A stretch of 64,000 nucleotides of DNA. Source: Acinetobacter variabilis. Lineage in GTDB: Bacteria > Pseudomonadota > Gammaproteobacteria > Pseudomonadales > Moraxellaceae. The stretch covers positions 438,038-502,037 of the forward strand of contig NZ_KB850111.1 in assembly GCF_000369625.1 (NCBI RefSeq). Reading direction: 5' to 3'. Both the position numbers and the translations under genes were made by a program. Each line of letters opens with the position of its first letter. Positions within the stretch are counted from its first letter, which is position 1. The notes below the pieces were generated by a model. It made no database searches. It was given only the letters and a program-made list of their open reading frames with translations, and was not told the DNA's origin. Below are positions 1 through 7,402 of the stretch, one piece after another.

Positions 1-160
1 TGAAACAGGCATAGGTACCTCAATCAGTGCAGTTCAGGAACGGGTAATTCAAGCCTTTGCTGAACATAACATTTCGATTCCATATCCGGTGCAGGAAGTG
101 AAAATCTATCGTGGCGATGGCCATGAAGATGCTTCAGCTCGCGCTAAACAGTCGACCTAA
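1..160 (+). CDS. MscS-family mechanosensitive channel, C-terminal fragment
   Basis: The reading frame is open from the left window edge (codons begin at base 2) to the TAA at 158-160, giving 52 residues. The fragment contains an Ile-Pro-Tyr-Pro-Val stretch followed by a short beta-type segment. This resembles the end of the cytoplasmic domain of MscS-type channels, where a strand after an Ile-Pro-Phe/Tyr-Pro motif closes the protein. The last 20 residues are polar and probably disordered. The 3' end overlaps the convergent rsmE gene by 27 bases. Only the tail is visible, so the family call rests on one motif; another membrane protein with a similar C-terminus is possible. Confidence 0.5.
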   Translation, partial: ETGIGTSISAVQERVIQAFAEHNISIPYPVQEVKIYRGDGHEDASARAKQST

Positions 161-847
161 AACATACGAAATTGCCGTTTCAGTACGGAGAATACGGTTG
201 CCAAGGCTCACTGCCTGGCAGCCGTTTTTTATGAACAAATCGACCTCATAAGGAATAAAGCCACCTTCCGGGCCAATGACAATCGTGCAAGGATGCTGAA
301 GTGCGTATGGCATCGGCTGTTCCGCATAAGGATGTGCAACAAAGGCTGGACGGTCAGCTGTAATAAGTCCCGGTAAGATATCTTCGACAAAAGGTTTAAA
401 GCGTTTATACAGCTCAATTTTCGGAGCAAGCGTATCCCCTGCCTGTTCTAAACCAAGATCTACATAATGATTCAGCTGCTGCAAAAATGGTGTCTGCCAA
501 TAGCTTTTATCCACCCGATAGCTATGCAATAAAATGATTTTCTCTACGCCCATGGTCACAGCATCCATGATCAGACGACGCAAAACTTTAGGACGTGGTA
601 AAGCTACAATTAGAGTAACAGGCAGCTTTGCAGGAACTGCTTCTTCTTGAATCGGTTTCAATAAAACTGCTTTTTCAGAAGTTTCGACAACTTCAGTTAC
701 ATACCGTTTCCCTTCCCGAATTCCGACTTTTAATGTGTCACCGACCTGAACCTCAAGATGCTGTTGCAAATGTTCCAGCTGCCGCTTTGACGTAATTGAC
801 CATAGATCAGATTCGGTTTGGCGGGGATCAAGCAGGACGATATTCAT
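134..847 (-). CDS. rsmE: 16S rRNA (uracil1498-N3)-methyltransferase RsmE
   Basis: This is a SPOUT-class methyltransferase that uses SAM to methylate N3 of U1498 in 16S rRNA in the assembled 30S subunit. The 237-residue length is normal for the family. An N-terminal PUA-like domain (about residues 1-70) precedes the trefoil-knot catalytic domain. The SAM-binding knot motifs are visible: Gly-Pro-Glu-Gly-Gly-Phe near residue 192 and Leu-Gly-Asn-Arg-Ile-Leu-Arg-Thr-Glu-Thr-Ala near residue 215. The start is an ATG at 845-847. It appears to be a single-gene unit, convergent with the MscS-like gene on its left. Confidence 0.95.
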   Translation of the reverse strand: MNIVLLDPRQTESDLWSITSKRQLEHLQQHLEVQVGDTLKVGIREGKRYVTEVVETSEKAVLLKPIQEEAVPAKLPVTLIVALPRPKVLRRLIMDAVTMGVEKIILLHSYRVDKSYWQTPFLQQLNHYVDLGLEQAGDTLAPKIELYKRFKPFVEDILPGLITADRPAFVAHPYAEQPMPYALQHPCTIVIGPEGGFIPYEVDLFIKNGCQAVSLGNRILRTETAISYVLGRLFSAS

Positions 848-889
848 AAAAAATTAACTCAACAAATCCATCACTGGATACGCGGAAAC

Positions 890-986
890 GTCATCCACAA
901 CTGTGCGAGGCAGGACTCTTTTTGCCTGATATAGGTTCTGCGATATCTCTGCAAAAAGATGGTATATGACGAGTTTTGTGGATGAC
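890..986. repeat. 97-bp element bounded by 11-bp perfect inverted repeats
   Basis: GTCATCCACAA at 890-900 is repeated in inverted orientation as TTGTGGATGAC at 976-986. The interior has no ORF. This looks like a small non-autonomous or palindromic intergenic repeat between rsmE and waaA. The rest of the 847-1125 gap holds only the hairpin at 998-1021. Confidence 0.45.
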
Positions 987-997
987 AAATGGTTTTG

Positions 998-1021
998 TTA
1001 CTTTTGCCGAAACAAAAGTAA
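998..1021. repeat. Perfect 9-bp stem palindrome (possible terminator or repeat arm)
   Basis: TTACTTTTG is followed by a 6-nt spacer (CCGAAA) and CAAAAGTAA. It lies beyond the 3' end of waaA and just outside the 97-bp inverted-repeat element. There is no G+C-rich stem, so a dispersed repeat is as likely as a terminator. Confidence 0.4.
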
Positions 1022-1124
1022 AAGAAAGAAGAGTTCCTAGCATTAAATCTATAAAGATAAGGCTTAGTTTTAACCTTATACAGTCAATCCATGAAAATCA
1101 GCTTCTTCACAAATCAGAATATAA

Positions 1125-2405
1125 TCAAAGATATTGATCAATCACCTGAATATGCTTTTCAAGTGAACCCTGATTTTGCTGCATCATCTTTTGAGCAGCA
1201 ATATTCAAGCTTTCAGCTTTAGCTGAATTATTCAAAATCTCTAGTAAAGTCTCAGCCGCCTGCGTGGCATCCTGCACCACTTCTACCGCATGCGCCTGCG
1301 CAAACTCATCTACAATTGTCTGAAAGTTAAAATAGTTTTTACCCAGAATCGTTGGAACATTTAGCGCAATCGGCTCCAGAATATTATGCCCACCACCTGG
1401 TTCATTTAGAGAACCACCAACATAACAGGCTTGGCTCAAGGCATACCAGAGCCACATCTCGCCCATAGAATCCGCCAGATAAACCTGAGTATCAGCTTCA
1501 ATGCGCTGTCCCAAGCTACGGCGCTGGGTCCTTAAACCTAAGGACTGTGCAGCTTGGAACACCTCATCGAAACGTTCCGGATGGCGTGGCACCACGATAC
1601 AAACTAATGCTGGATTTGCATCTAACGCAGCTTTAAGCTCAGACATCAATTGCTGTTCTTCAGGTGCATGCGTACTGGCGAGAGTAATAATCTTCCGGCC
1701 TTGCAAAGACCATTCCTGTCTCAACCCTGCCGCATGATCAATAAATTGCCGGGGTGCCATGATATCAAACTTGATATTGCCCAAGACCTGAGTTTTTTCT
1801 GAAGCGATACCTAGGTCAATATAACGCTGCTGGGTTGCTGTATCCTGAGCCAAAAGAGCCGTTAAATTCTTAAGCATGCCACGGGTTAGGCCTTTGACTT
1901 TGCCATAGCCTTTGGCGGATTTTTCAGAAAGACGGGCATTCAGTAATAGGCAAGGCACATTAAAATTCGGTGCCTGATCAATCAGATTTGGCCAGAGCTC
2001 GGTCTCCATCAATAACAGCAATTTAGGCTGATATTTTTGATAAAAATCACGAATCAGGGTTTTCTGGTCAGCTGGTAAATATACAGCCTGGAATAAGTCT
2101 AAATAAGGTTCTTTCAAGAAGAGAGATTTGGCACGTGCCTGCCCGGTCTTGGTGGTATTGGTCACTAGAACTGGATGCCCAAGTTTTAAATAGTGTTCAA
2201 TTAAAGGTTGAGCGGCATTGGTTTCCCCTACGGATACCACATGAAACCAAATCGCCTGCAGGTTTTTAGGGGACTGGAAAGGACCAAAACGTTCCAGCAG
2301 TTCTTGTTGTAATTGTTCCGGACTGGTCGCACGTTTACGTATACGGGATTGATAAAGCGGTTTCGCTAGCGCCAAGGCTGCGTTATACCAGAATGGAGTA
2401 GCCAC
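1125..2405 (-). CDS. waaA: 3-deoxy-D-manno-octulosonic acid (Kdo) transferase WaaA/KdtA
   Basis: WaaA transfers Kdo from CMP-Kdo to lipid IVA at the inner face of the cytoplasmic membrane, starting the LPS/LOS inner core. The N-terminal glycosyltransferase half contains the Trp-Phe-His-Val-Val-Ser-Val-Gly-Glu segment. The C-terminal nucleotide-sugar half contains Gly-Ser-Leu-Asn-Glu-Pro-Gly-Gly-Gly-His followed by an Asn-Ile-Leu-Glu-Pro motif. The frame is open to an ATG at 2459, but I prefer a GTG start at 2405 (426 residues). A GGGG lies 6 nt upstream of that GTG, the protein then begins Met-Ala-Thr-Pro-Phe-Trp, and the extra 18 codons run through a 13-bp hairpin that ends the upstream gene. 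No neighbouring LPS genes are seen. Confidence 0.9.
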   Translation of the reverse strand: MATPFWYNAALALAKPLYQSRIRKRATSPEQLQQELLERFGPFQSPKNLQAIWFHVVSVGETNAAQPLIEHYLKLGHPVLVTNTTKTGQARAKSLFLKEPYLDLFQAVYLPADQKTLIRDFYQKYQPKLLLLMETELWPNLIDQAPNFNVPCLLLNARLSEKSAKGYGKVKGLTRGMLKNLTALLAQDTATQQRYIDLGIASEKTQVLGNIKFDIMAPRQFIDHAAGLRQEWSLQGRKIITLASTHAPEEQQLMSELKAALDANPALVCIVVPRHPERFDEVFQAAQSLGLRTQRRSLGQRIEADTQVYLADSMGEMWLWYALSQACYVGGSLNEPGGGHNILEPIALNVPTILGKNYFNFQTIVDEFAQAHAVEVVQDATQAAETLLEILNNSAKAESLNIAAQKMMQQNQGSLEKHIQVIDQYL

Positions 2406-2443
2406 ATTGCGCCCCAAAACAGATTCAATCGGCAAAATATAAC

Positions 2444-2477
2444 AGAGCCACATCGACATGTTAATCGATGTGGCTCT
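2444..2477 (-). terminator. Hairpin terminator of the ArsR-OYE operon
   Basis: A perfect 13-bp stem (AGAGCCACATCGA and its complement) with an 8-nt loop lies 10 nt after the stop codon of the OYE-family gene. The T-tract on the minus strand is interrupted (GTTATATTTT). It covers the ATG at 2459 that would begin the longest waaA reading frame. Confidence 0.7.
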
Positions 2478-2486
2478 TATTTCGAA

Positions 2487-3572
2487 TTATTCTATGGTGC
2501 TTAATACCTTAACTTCTGCCAAAGTTGGATAATCAATATAACCTTCAGCCACCTGACTACCGATCATATTTTCCATTTTCAGCTCATTCAGCGGTGCATT
2601 CTGAAGCAGACGCTCGTATAGATCAGGATTCGCAATGTAGGCTTTACCAAATGCGACTGCATCTGCCTTTTCAGCTGCCAGTAGCTCAATCGCATCTTCA
2701 CGACTCAGCTGCATATTAGCAATATAAGGTACTCCACCTGAACGCTCCTTCATATATTCAGAAATACTGTCTTCAGCCAGATATTCACGAGTAAAGAAGA
2801 AGGCAATCTTGCGCTTGCCCAGCTGCTCCATGGCATAGCCAAATGTTTCACGTGGATCATTATCACCCATGTCATGATCATCGCCACGCGGCGCAAAATG
2901 CACCCCTACACGATCCGCACCCCATACTTCAATCAGTGCATCAGTTGCTTCTAGCAGGAACCGTGTACGGTTTTCCACTGAACCACCGTATTCATCTTCA
3001 CGCTGATTGGTTTTACTTTGCAGGAACTGATCAATCAGATAACCATTGGCAGCATGTAATTCAACACCATCAAAACCGGCGTCTTTAGCACGAATCGCAG
3101 CTTGCTTGTATTGCTCGGTAATCGTGTGAATTTCAGAAACTTCCAAAGGACGCGGCGTAACGTATGGACGTTTTGGACGTAACAAGCTGACATGACCCGC
3201 CTGTTGTACTGCACTTGCAGAGACTGGTGTTTCACCATTTAACAGATCCGGATGCGATACACGGCCAACATGCCAAAGCTGGGCAATGATTAAACCGCCC
3301 TTCTCATGAACCGCTTGAGTGACCTTTTTCCAGCCTTCGACCTGAGCATCGGTAAACAGTCCTGGAGTATTTAAATAGCCATTGGCTTCTTCAGAAATCA
3401 CTGTAGCTTCAGAAATGATCAGGCCAGCACTTGCACGTTGCGCATAGTATTCAACCATCATTGGGGTTGGAACGCGATCAGCAGTTGCGCGGCTACGGGT
3501 CAGCGGCGCCATGATGACACGGTTTTTAAGCTCTAACGCACCGAGCGTTAAAGGAGAATTTAATTCAGCCAT
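2487..3572 (-). CDS. Old yellow enzyme family alkene reductase (NemA-like, FMN)
   Basis: This is an NAD(P)H:flavin oxidoreductase with an FMN-binding TIM barrel that reduces activated C=C bonds such as enones or maleimides, or nitro compounds. The N-terminal barrel entrance reads Ala-Pro-Leu-Thr-Arg. The His-Ala-Ala-Asn-Gly-Tyr segment in mid-protein supplies the conserved His/Asn pair that binds the substrate carbonyl. The C-terminus has the Ala-Phe-Gly-Lys-Ala-Tyr-Ile-Ala-Asn-Pro phosphate-binding stretch. I place the start at the ATG at 3572 (361 residues), because the longer frame from 3584 adds only four codons in the gap after the ArsR gene. The gene directly follows an ArsR-type regulator, so it is probably induced by thiol-reactive electrophiles. 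The natural substrate is unknown. Confidence 0.9.
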   Translation of the reverse strand: MAELNSPLTLGALELKNRVIMAPLTRSRATADRVPTPMMVEYYAQRASAGLIISEATVISEEANGYLNTPGLFTDAQVEGWKKVTQAVHEKGGLIIAQLWHVGRVSHPDLLNGETPVSASAVQQAGHVSLLRPKRPYVTPRPLEVSEIHTITEQYKQAAIRAKDAGFDGVELHAANGYLIDQFLQSKTNQREDEYGGSVENRTRFLLEATDALIEVWGADRVGVHFAPRGDDHDMGDNDPRETFGYAMEQLGKRKIAFFFTREYLAEDSISEYMKERSGGVPYIANMQLSREDAIELLAAEKADAVAFGKAYIANPDLYERLLQNAPLNELKMENMIGSQVAEGYIDYPTLAEVKVLSTIE

Positions 3573-3587
3573 CGTTACTCCCACCTG

Positions 3588-3923
3588 TTAAAGGTGTTGT
3601 TGTAGGTGTTCGATAAATTGCTGAATCAAAGTTTCATTGCGGGAGAAATATGACCACTGTCCATGCTTGGTCGCAGTGATCAGGCCAGCCTGCTGTAATA
3701 CCGACAGGTGATTGGACATGGTGGACTGGGAAACCTGGCCCAAACATTCAATTTGACCTGCACAGACCCCACGTTGAAAGCCACCACACTCTTCCGCAGA
3801 CAGATATTGCTCCGGAGATTTTAACCACTCCAGAATTTGTCGACGGGTCGGATTGGCTAAGGCTTTAAAAATTAGATCAAGGTCCATAGGCACATCACAA
3901 TCAGTGGCGCAACGAAACTTCAT
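3588..3923 (-). CDS. ArsR-family winged-helix repressor, cysteine-rich
   Basis: This 111-residue dimeric DNA-binding regulator has the ArsR opening Phe-Lys-Ala-Leu-Ala-Asn-Pro-Thr-Arg-Arg near residues 19-28. The recognition helix region Val-Ser-Gln-Ser-Thr-Met-Ser-Asn-His-Leu is near residues 64-73. Five cysteines are visible (about positions 5, 9, 46, 54 and 60). The last three lie in a loop just before the recognition helix, which suggests metal or thiol sensing; that is inference. It ends 15 nt before the OYE gene and is probably co-transcribed with it. The ATG at 3923 is used; an internal ATG at 3887 would drop the first two cysteines and cannot be excluded. Confidence 0.85.
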   Translation of the reverse strand: MKFRCATDCDVPMDLDLIFKALANPTRRQILEWLKSPEQYLSAEECGGFQRGVCAGQIECLGQVSQSTMSNHLSVLQQAGLITATKHGQWSYFSRNETLIQQFIEHLQQHL

Positions 3924-3953
3924 TCAGCATCTGCGACCATTATATCGTATTTT

Positions 3954-3971
3954 TTCGATTTATATATCGAA
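3954..3971. promoter_or_regulatory. Candidate ArsR operator upstream of the ArsR-OYE operon
   Basis: TTCGAT and ATCGAA form a perfect 6-bp inverted repeat separated by 6 nt (TTATAT). It lies about 30 nt upstream of the ArsR start codon, with a further ATATCG half-site at 3942-3947. Position and AT-rich symmetry fit autoregulation by the adjacent repressor. Confidence 0.45.
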
Positions 3972-4033
3972 TAATTTAGATATAAGAGTCACAGTCTGTT
4001 AAAGCTTTGTTACGCCAGCTTTTAAACGATTTC

Positions 4034-5129
4034 TTACAGGCCCTGTTTCAGGCTTGCTTCGATAAATTTGTCCAGATCACCGTCCAGAACTGCGCCAGTA
4101 TTGGAGGTTTCTACCCCTGTACGCAAATCCTTGATACGTGAGTCATCAAGGACATAAGAACGGATCTGGCTACCCCAGCCGATATCAGACTTGGAATCTT
4201 CCAATGCCTGTGCAGCTTCATTACGTTTATTCATTTCCAGCTCATATAACTTGGCACGTAATTGCTTCCAGGCATGGTCACGGTTGGCATGTTGTGAACG
4301 CTGGTTCTGACATGCCACCACAATACCGGTTGGAATATGGGTTAAACGCACTGCAGAGTCAGTTTTGTTAATGTGCTGACCACCCGCGCCTGACGCACGG
4401 TAAGTATCGGTACGGACATCTGAAGGATTGATTTCAATTTCGATATTGTCATCCACTTCAGGTGAGACAAACACGGCAGAGAATGACGTATGACGACGGT
4501 TGCCCGAGTCAAAGGGTGATTTACGTACTAAACGGTGTACACCAGATTCGGTACGTAACCAGCCATAGGCATACTCACCTTCGACACGAATCGTCGCAGA
4601 TTTAATCCCAGCGACATCCCCGTCAGATTCTTCCATTAATTCAGCTTTAAAACCATGACGTTCGATCCAGCGCATGTACATACGTAGCAGCATAGACGCC
4701 CAGTCCTGTGCTTCGGTACCACCTGAACCTGCCTGAATTTCTACATAGCAAGGGTTTGGATCCATCGGGTTGCTGAACATACGACGGAACTCAAGCTTCG
4801 CCAGTTCTTCTTCAGCCGCATTCAGCTCAGCCTGCACATCTTCAAGCATGGCCTCTTCATCTGCTTCAACCGCAAGGTCGAGCATTGCCTGGGCATCTTC
4901 GAGCTGGGTCGTTAATCCGTCCAGTACATTCAGTACATTTTCAAGCTCGCCTTTTTCTTTGGCCATGGCCTGAGCACGACTTTGGTCATTCCAGATCGCC
5001 GGGTCTTCTAATTCACGCAGGACTTCTTCTAAACGCTCTTTTTTCAGATCGTAGTCAAAGATACCCCCGTAGTGTTTGACCACGTTCGTTTAAGTCTTTT
5101 AATTGGTTTAGATACGGATTAATTTCCAC
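4034..5129 (-). CDS. prfB: Peptide chain release factor 2 (programmed +1 frameshift)
   Basis: RF2 recognises UGA and UAA stop codons and triggers peptide release. The main frame carries the Gly-Gly-Gln hydrolysis motif (in Ser-Gly-Ala-Gly-Gly-Gln-His) and an Ser-Pro-Phe stop-codon recognition tripeptide (in Lys-Ser-Pro-Phe-Asp-Ser). The start is a GTG at 5127-5129. The first 24 codons end with CGG GGG TAT CTT, then an in-frame TGA (5055-5057) followed by C. This is the classic autoregulatory +1 site: an SD-like GGGGG sequence, slippery CTT, then TGAC. After skipping one base, translation continues as Asp-Tyr-Asp and gives 364 residues, matching family length. A single-frame call would start falsely near 5083. 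Confidence 0.97.
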
Positions 5130-5632
5130 GTGAATTTCTCTCAATCAAAATTAGGTATAAATTCTTAGGTCAATATTATATCACAGTCTATTTCGCCAAT
5201 TTATAGCGATAAATCCATCTTTAAAGCTAAGTAAGAAAATATTAATCGCACATTTTTTAATTACAAAATTTGTCAGCTTGATAAAATAGCTAAATATTAT
5301 TTTTAATACTTTCTCATTCTATTCTTAAATATATTTCGCTGTATTTTTATACTCGGTTTTTGATTCATTTTAAAACCCTAAAACCCATACAAAACAAGAT
5401 AAAAAATAGCATTTTCAATACATTCCACAATATCTACACATTTTTAATAAAACAAAACATTTCATTTTTAGTTTTTAAATTCAATTAGTTATTAAATGAA
5501 AATTACATAATATTACCTTACTCACAATGTAGTAACTTTCCTTTGATTGACGATTATTGGAATTGGTCTAGACTTAAAGTTGTAACAAAAAGTGTATTAA
5601 TTTTAGCCATATTTTCAGAGGGGAGTATCCGC
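5130..5632. other. AT-rich intergenic region between prfB and the first porin gene
   Basis: About 500 bases that are strongly AT-rich and contain no ORF of usable length. I see only the divergent prfB upstream region at one end and the porin promoter at 5547-5574 at the other. No RNA gene or clear repeat was recognised. Such long AT-rich leaders are common binding sites for nucleoid proteins (inference). Confidence 0.4.
5547..5574 (+). promoter_or_regulatory. Candidate sigma-70 promoter of first porin-like gene
   Basis: TTGACG at 5547-5552 and TAGACT at 5569-5574 are separated by 16 nt, about 60 nt upstream of the ATG at 5633. The downstream paralogue has the same TTGACG-16-TANANT arrangement. 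Confidence 0.5.
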
Positions 5633-6418
5633 ATGAAAAAACTAGCAATCGCTTCAGCATTACTTTCAGCCGTAGCTCTTACAGGTACAGCAGCTCATGC
5701 TTATCAAGTAGAAGTGGGTGCATCTGCAGGCCTAACAGACCCGGATAATGGTAGCTCAAGCGGCTCTTTTGGTGTTGATGGCACATACTACTTTAATCCA
5801 GTTGAAACACGTAATGCACCATTAGCCGAAGCAGCCTTCCTTGATCGTGCAAGTAATGTGAAAGCTCAATATCAATATGATGATTACGACTCTTCAGAAC
5901 GTCACCGTTATGGTGTAGGTGCTGAATACTTCGTACCAAACTCAGATTTTTATTTGAGTGGTAGCGTAGGTCGTGATGATTCTAAATACGACAATGCACC
6001 TGATTTTGACGAAACCGTTTATAGTGCTGAAGTCGGTTATTTACCTGCACCAGGTCTGTTAATTGCAGCAGGTGTGAAAGGTTATGACAATGACTATGAT
6101 GACGGTGTAGATCCAACTTTACGTGCTAAATATGTGACTACCTTAAGCAATGGTAAAGACATTAACCTTGAAGCTGGCGCTGCCTTTGGCGACCTAGATG
6201 AGTACAACTTAAAAGCTGACTACTTCATCGACAAAACTTTAAGTGTTGGTGCTGATTATCAAAGCAAAGACAATGGCCCTTATGACTCAAATGAATTTGG
6301 TGTAAGTGCACGTAAATTCTTTAATGAACAAGTAAGCTTGGAAGGTCGTGTAGGTTTTGGTGAAATTGGTAACCAAGACTACAACAAATTTGGTCTAGCT
6401 GCGAAATACCGCTTCTAA
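5633..6418 (+). CDS. Putative outer-membrane porin (first of a tandem pair)
   Basis: This is a 261-residue exported beta-barrel-type protein. The ATG at 5633 follows a GAGGGG ribosome site; the longer frame from 5543 would bury the signal peptide and is rejected. A 23-residue signal peptide ends in Ala-His-Ala before Tyr-Gln-Val-Glu-Val. The mature protein is rich in alternating polar/aromatic strands and Asp/Asn, and ends in Lys-Tyr-Arg-Phe, an aromatic C-terminus of the kind recognised by the BAM complex. It shares the Tyr-Tyr-Phe-Asn-Pro-Val, Glu-Tyr-Phe-Val-Pro-Asn-Ser-Asp-Phe-Tyr and Asp-Pro-Thr-Leu-Arg-Ala-Lys-Tyr-Val stretches with the next gene. Acinetobacter genomes carry similar proteins annotated only as putative porins. 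The transported solute is unknown. Confidence 0.8.
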   Translation: MKKLAIASALLSAVALTGTAAHAYQVEVGASAGLTDPDNGSSSGSFGVDGTYYFNPVETRNAPLAEAAFLDRASNVKAQYQYDDYDSSERHRYGVGAEYFVPNSDFYLSGSVGRDDSKYDNAPDFDETVYSAEVGYLPAPGLLIAAGVKGYDNDYDDGVDPTLRAKYVTTLSNGKDINLEAGAAFGDLDEYNLKADYFIDKTLSVGADYQSKDNGPYDSNEFGVSARKFFNEQVSLEGRVGFGEIGNQDYNKFGLAAKYRF

Positions 6419-6441
6419 TCCAAACTAAGAAATTTCATTAT

Positions 6442-6469
6442 AAAAAACCCATCTTCGGATGGGTTTTTT
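6442..6469 (+). terminator. Intrinsic terminator after first porin gene
   Basis: AAAAAACCCAT, a short TCTTCGG-type loop, and ATGGGTTTTTT form a strong hairpin 23 nt after the stop codon. The two porin paralogues are therefore probably separate transcription units. Confidence 0.85.
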
Positions 6470-6507
6470 ATTGCACTTTAAACAAGCATTTAGGTAGTTT
6501 TTGCACA

Positions 6508-6535
6508 TTGACGGGGCGATTATTATCTGTACAAT
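6508..6535 (+). promoter_or_regulatory. Candidate sigma-70 promoter of second porin-like gene
   Basis: TTGACG at 6508-6513 and TACAAT at 6530-6535 are separated by 16 nt, about 55 nt upstream of the ATG at 6591. Confidence 0.55.
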
Positions 6536-6590
6536 TTGTTACAACTGTTCATCAAACAGTCATATTTTTATAACAAAGAGAGGACTCTAA

Positions 6591-7343
6591 ATGCTTAAGA
6601 AACTTACTCTTGCTACAGCACTTATTGCTAGCCTAGGAACTGCTCACGCTTATCAAGCTGAAGTAGGCGGTACGATTGCTCTGGTTGATCCAGACAATGG
6701 GGATACTTCTACTGGTTTCGCAATTGATGGAACTTACTACTTCAATCCAGTTCAAGTTAAGAACTCGCCTCTTAATGAAGCAGCATTTTTAAATCGTGCA
6801 AGCAATATTAATGCAGCGGTTTCTTATATTGATTATGATTTATTTGATGTGACTACATTTAATGTAGGTGTTGAATATTTTGTTCCAAATTCAGATTTTT
6901 ATGTAAGTGGTAATATTGGTCAATCATCTACTGATACACCAATTGGTGATGATGACACAACTATATACTCAGCAGAATTAGGTTATTTACCGGTTCCTGG
7001 TCTATTACTGGCTGTTGGCCTAGCTGGTTATAACAATGACGCAGGCGATGATGTAGATCCAACCTTACGTGCCAAATATGTTACTCAAGTCGGTCAATAT
7101 GACATGAACTTTGAAGGTGGTGCAAGCTTCGGTGATCTTGATGCTTATAGCCTCGGCGCAGATTTATATTTAGACAAAACCTTCAGCGTTGGTCTGGGTT
7201 ACTCTGATTCCGATATTGATAATAGTGATGTCTTCACTATTCGCGCGAAGAAATTCTTCAATCAGCAAGTTAGCCTAGAAGGTTCAATTGATTTTGCTGA
7301 CGAAGGCAATATCTTTGGTGTACGTGGCGCATACCGCTTCTAA
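6591..7343 (+). CDS. Putative outer-membrane porin (second of a tandem pair)
   Basis: This 250-residue paralogue of the preceding gene starts at an ATG preceded by a GAGAGGA ribosome site. The 20-residue signal peptide ends in Thr-Ala-His-Ala before Tyr-Gln-Ala-Glu-Val. It keeps the family blocks Gly-Thr-Tyr-Tyr-Phe-Asn-Pro-Val, Phe-Val-Pro-Asn-Ser-Asp-Phe-Tyr, Gly-Tyr-Leu-Pro-Val-Pro-Gly-Leu-Leu and Asp-Pro-Thr-Leu-Arg-Ala-Lys-Tyr-Val, and ends in Ala-Tyr-Arg-Phe. The two copies differ mainly in the acidic loop segments between these blocks, as expected for surface loops that diverge after duplication. It has its own promoter and terminator. Transport function is not known; barrel topology is inferred. 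Confidence 0.8.
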   Translation: MLKKLTLATALIASLGTAHAYQAEVGGTIALVDPDNGDTSTGFAIDGTYYFNPVQVKNSPLNEAAFLNRASNINAAVSYIDYDLFDVTTFNVGVEYFVPNSDFYVSGNIGQSSTDTPIGDDDTTIYSAELGYLPVPGLLLAVGLAGYNNDAGDDVDPTLRAKYVTQVGQYDMNFEGGASFGDLDAYSLGADLYLDKTFSVGLGYSDSDIDNSDVFTIRAKKFFNQQVSLEGSIDFADEGNIFGVRGAYRF

Positions 7344-7361
7344 TCTGCAAGATTAAAAGTT

Positions 7362-7391
7362 AAAAAAACCGCTCAATTGGGCGGTTTTTTT
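7362..7391. terminator. Bidirectional terminator between porin and recJ
   Basis: AAAAAAACCGC and GCGGTTTTTTT flank an 8-nt loop. The A and T tracts on both sides let it serve the convergent porin gene and the glmM-pdxH-recJ operon. Confidence 0.85.
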
Positions 7392-7402
7392 ATTTGAATA
7401 AT

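Noticed and set aside
4770..4973. Serine-rich plus-strand frame inside prfB
   Set aside because: Antisense shadow of the Glu/Ala-rich helical region of RF2.
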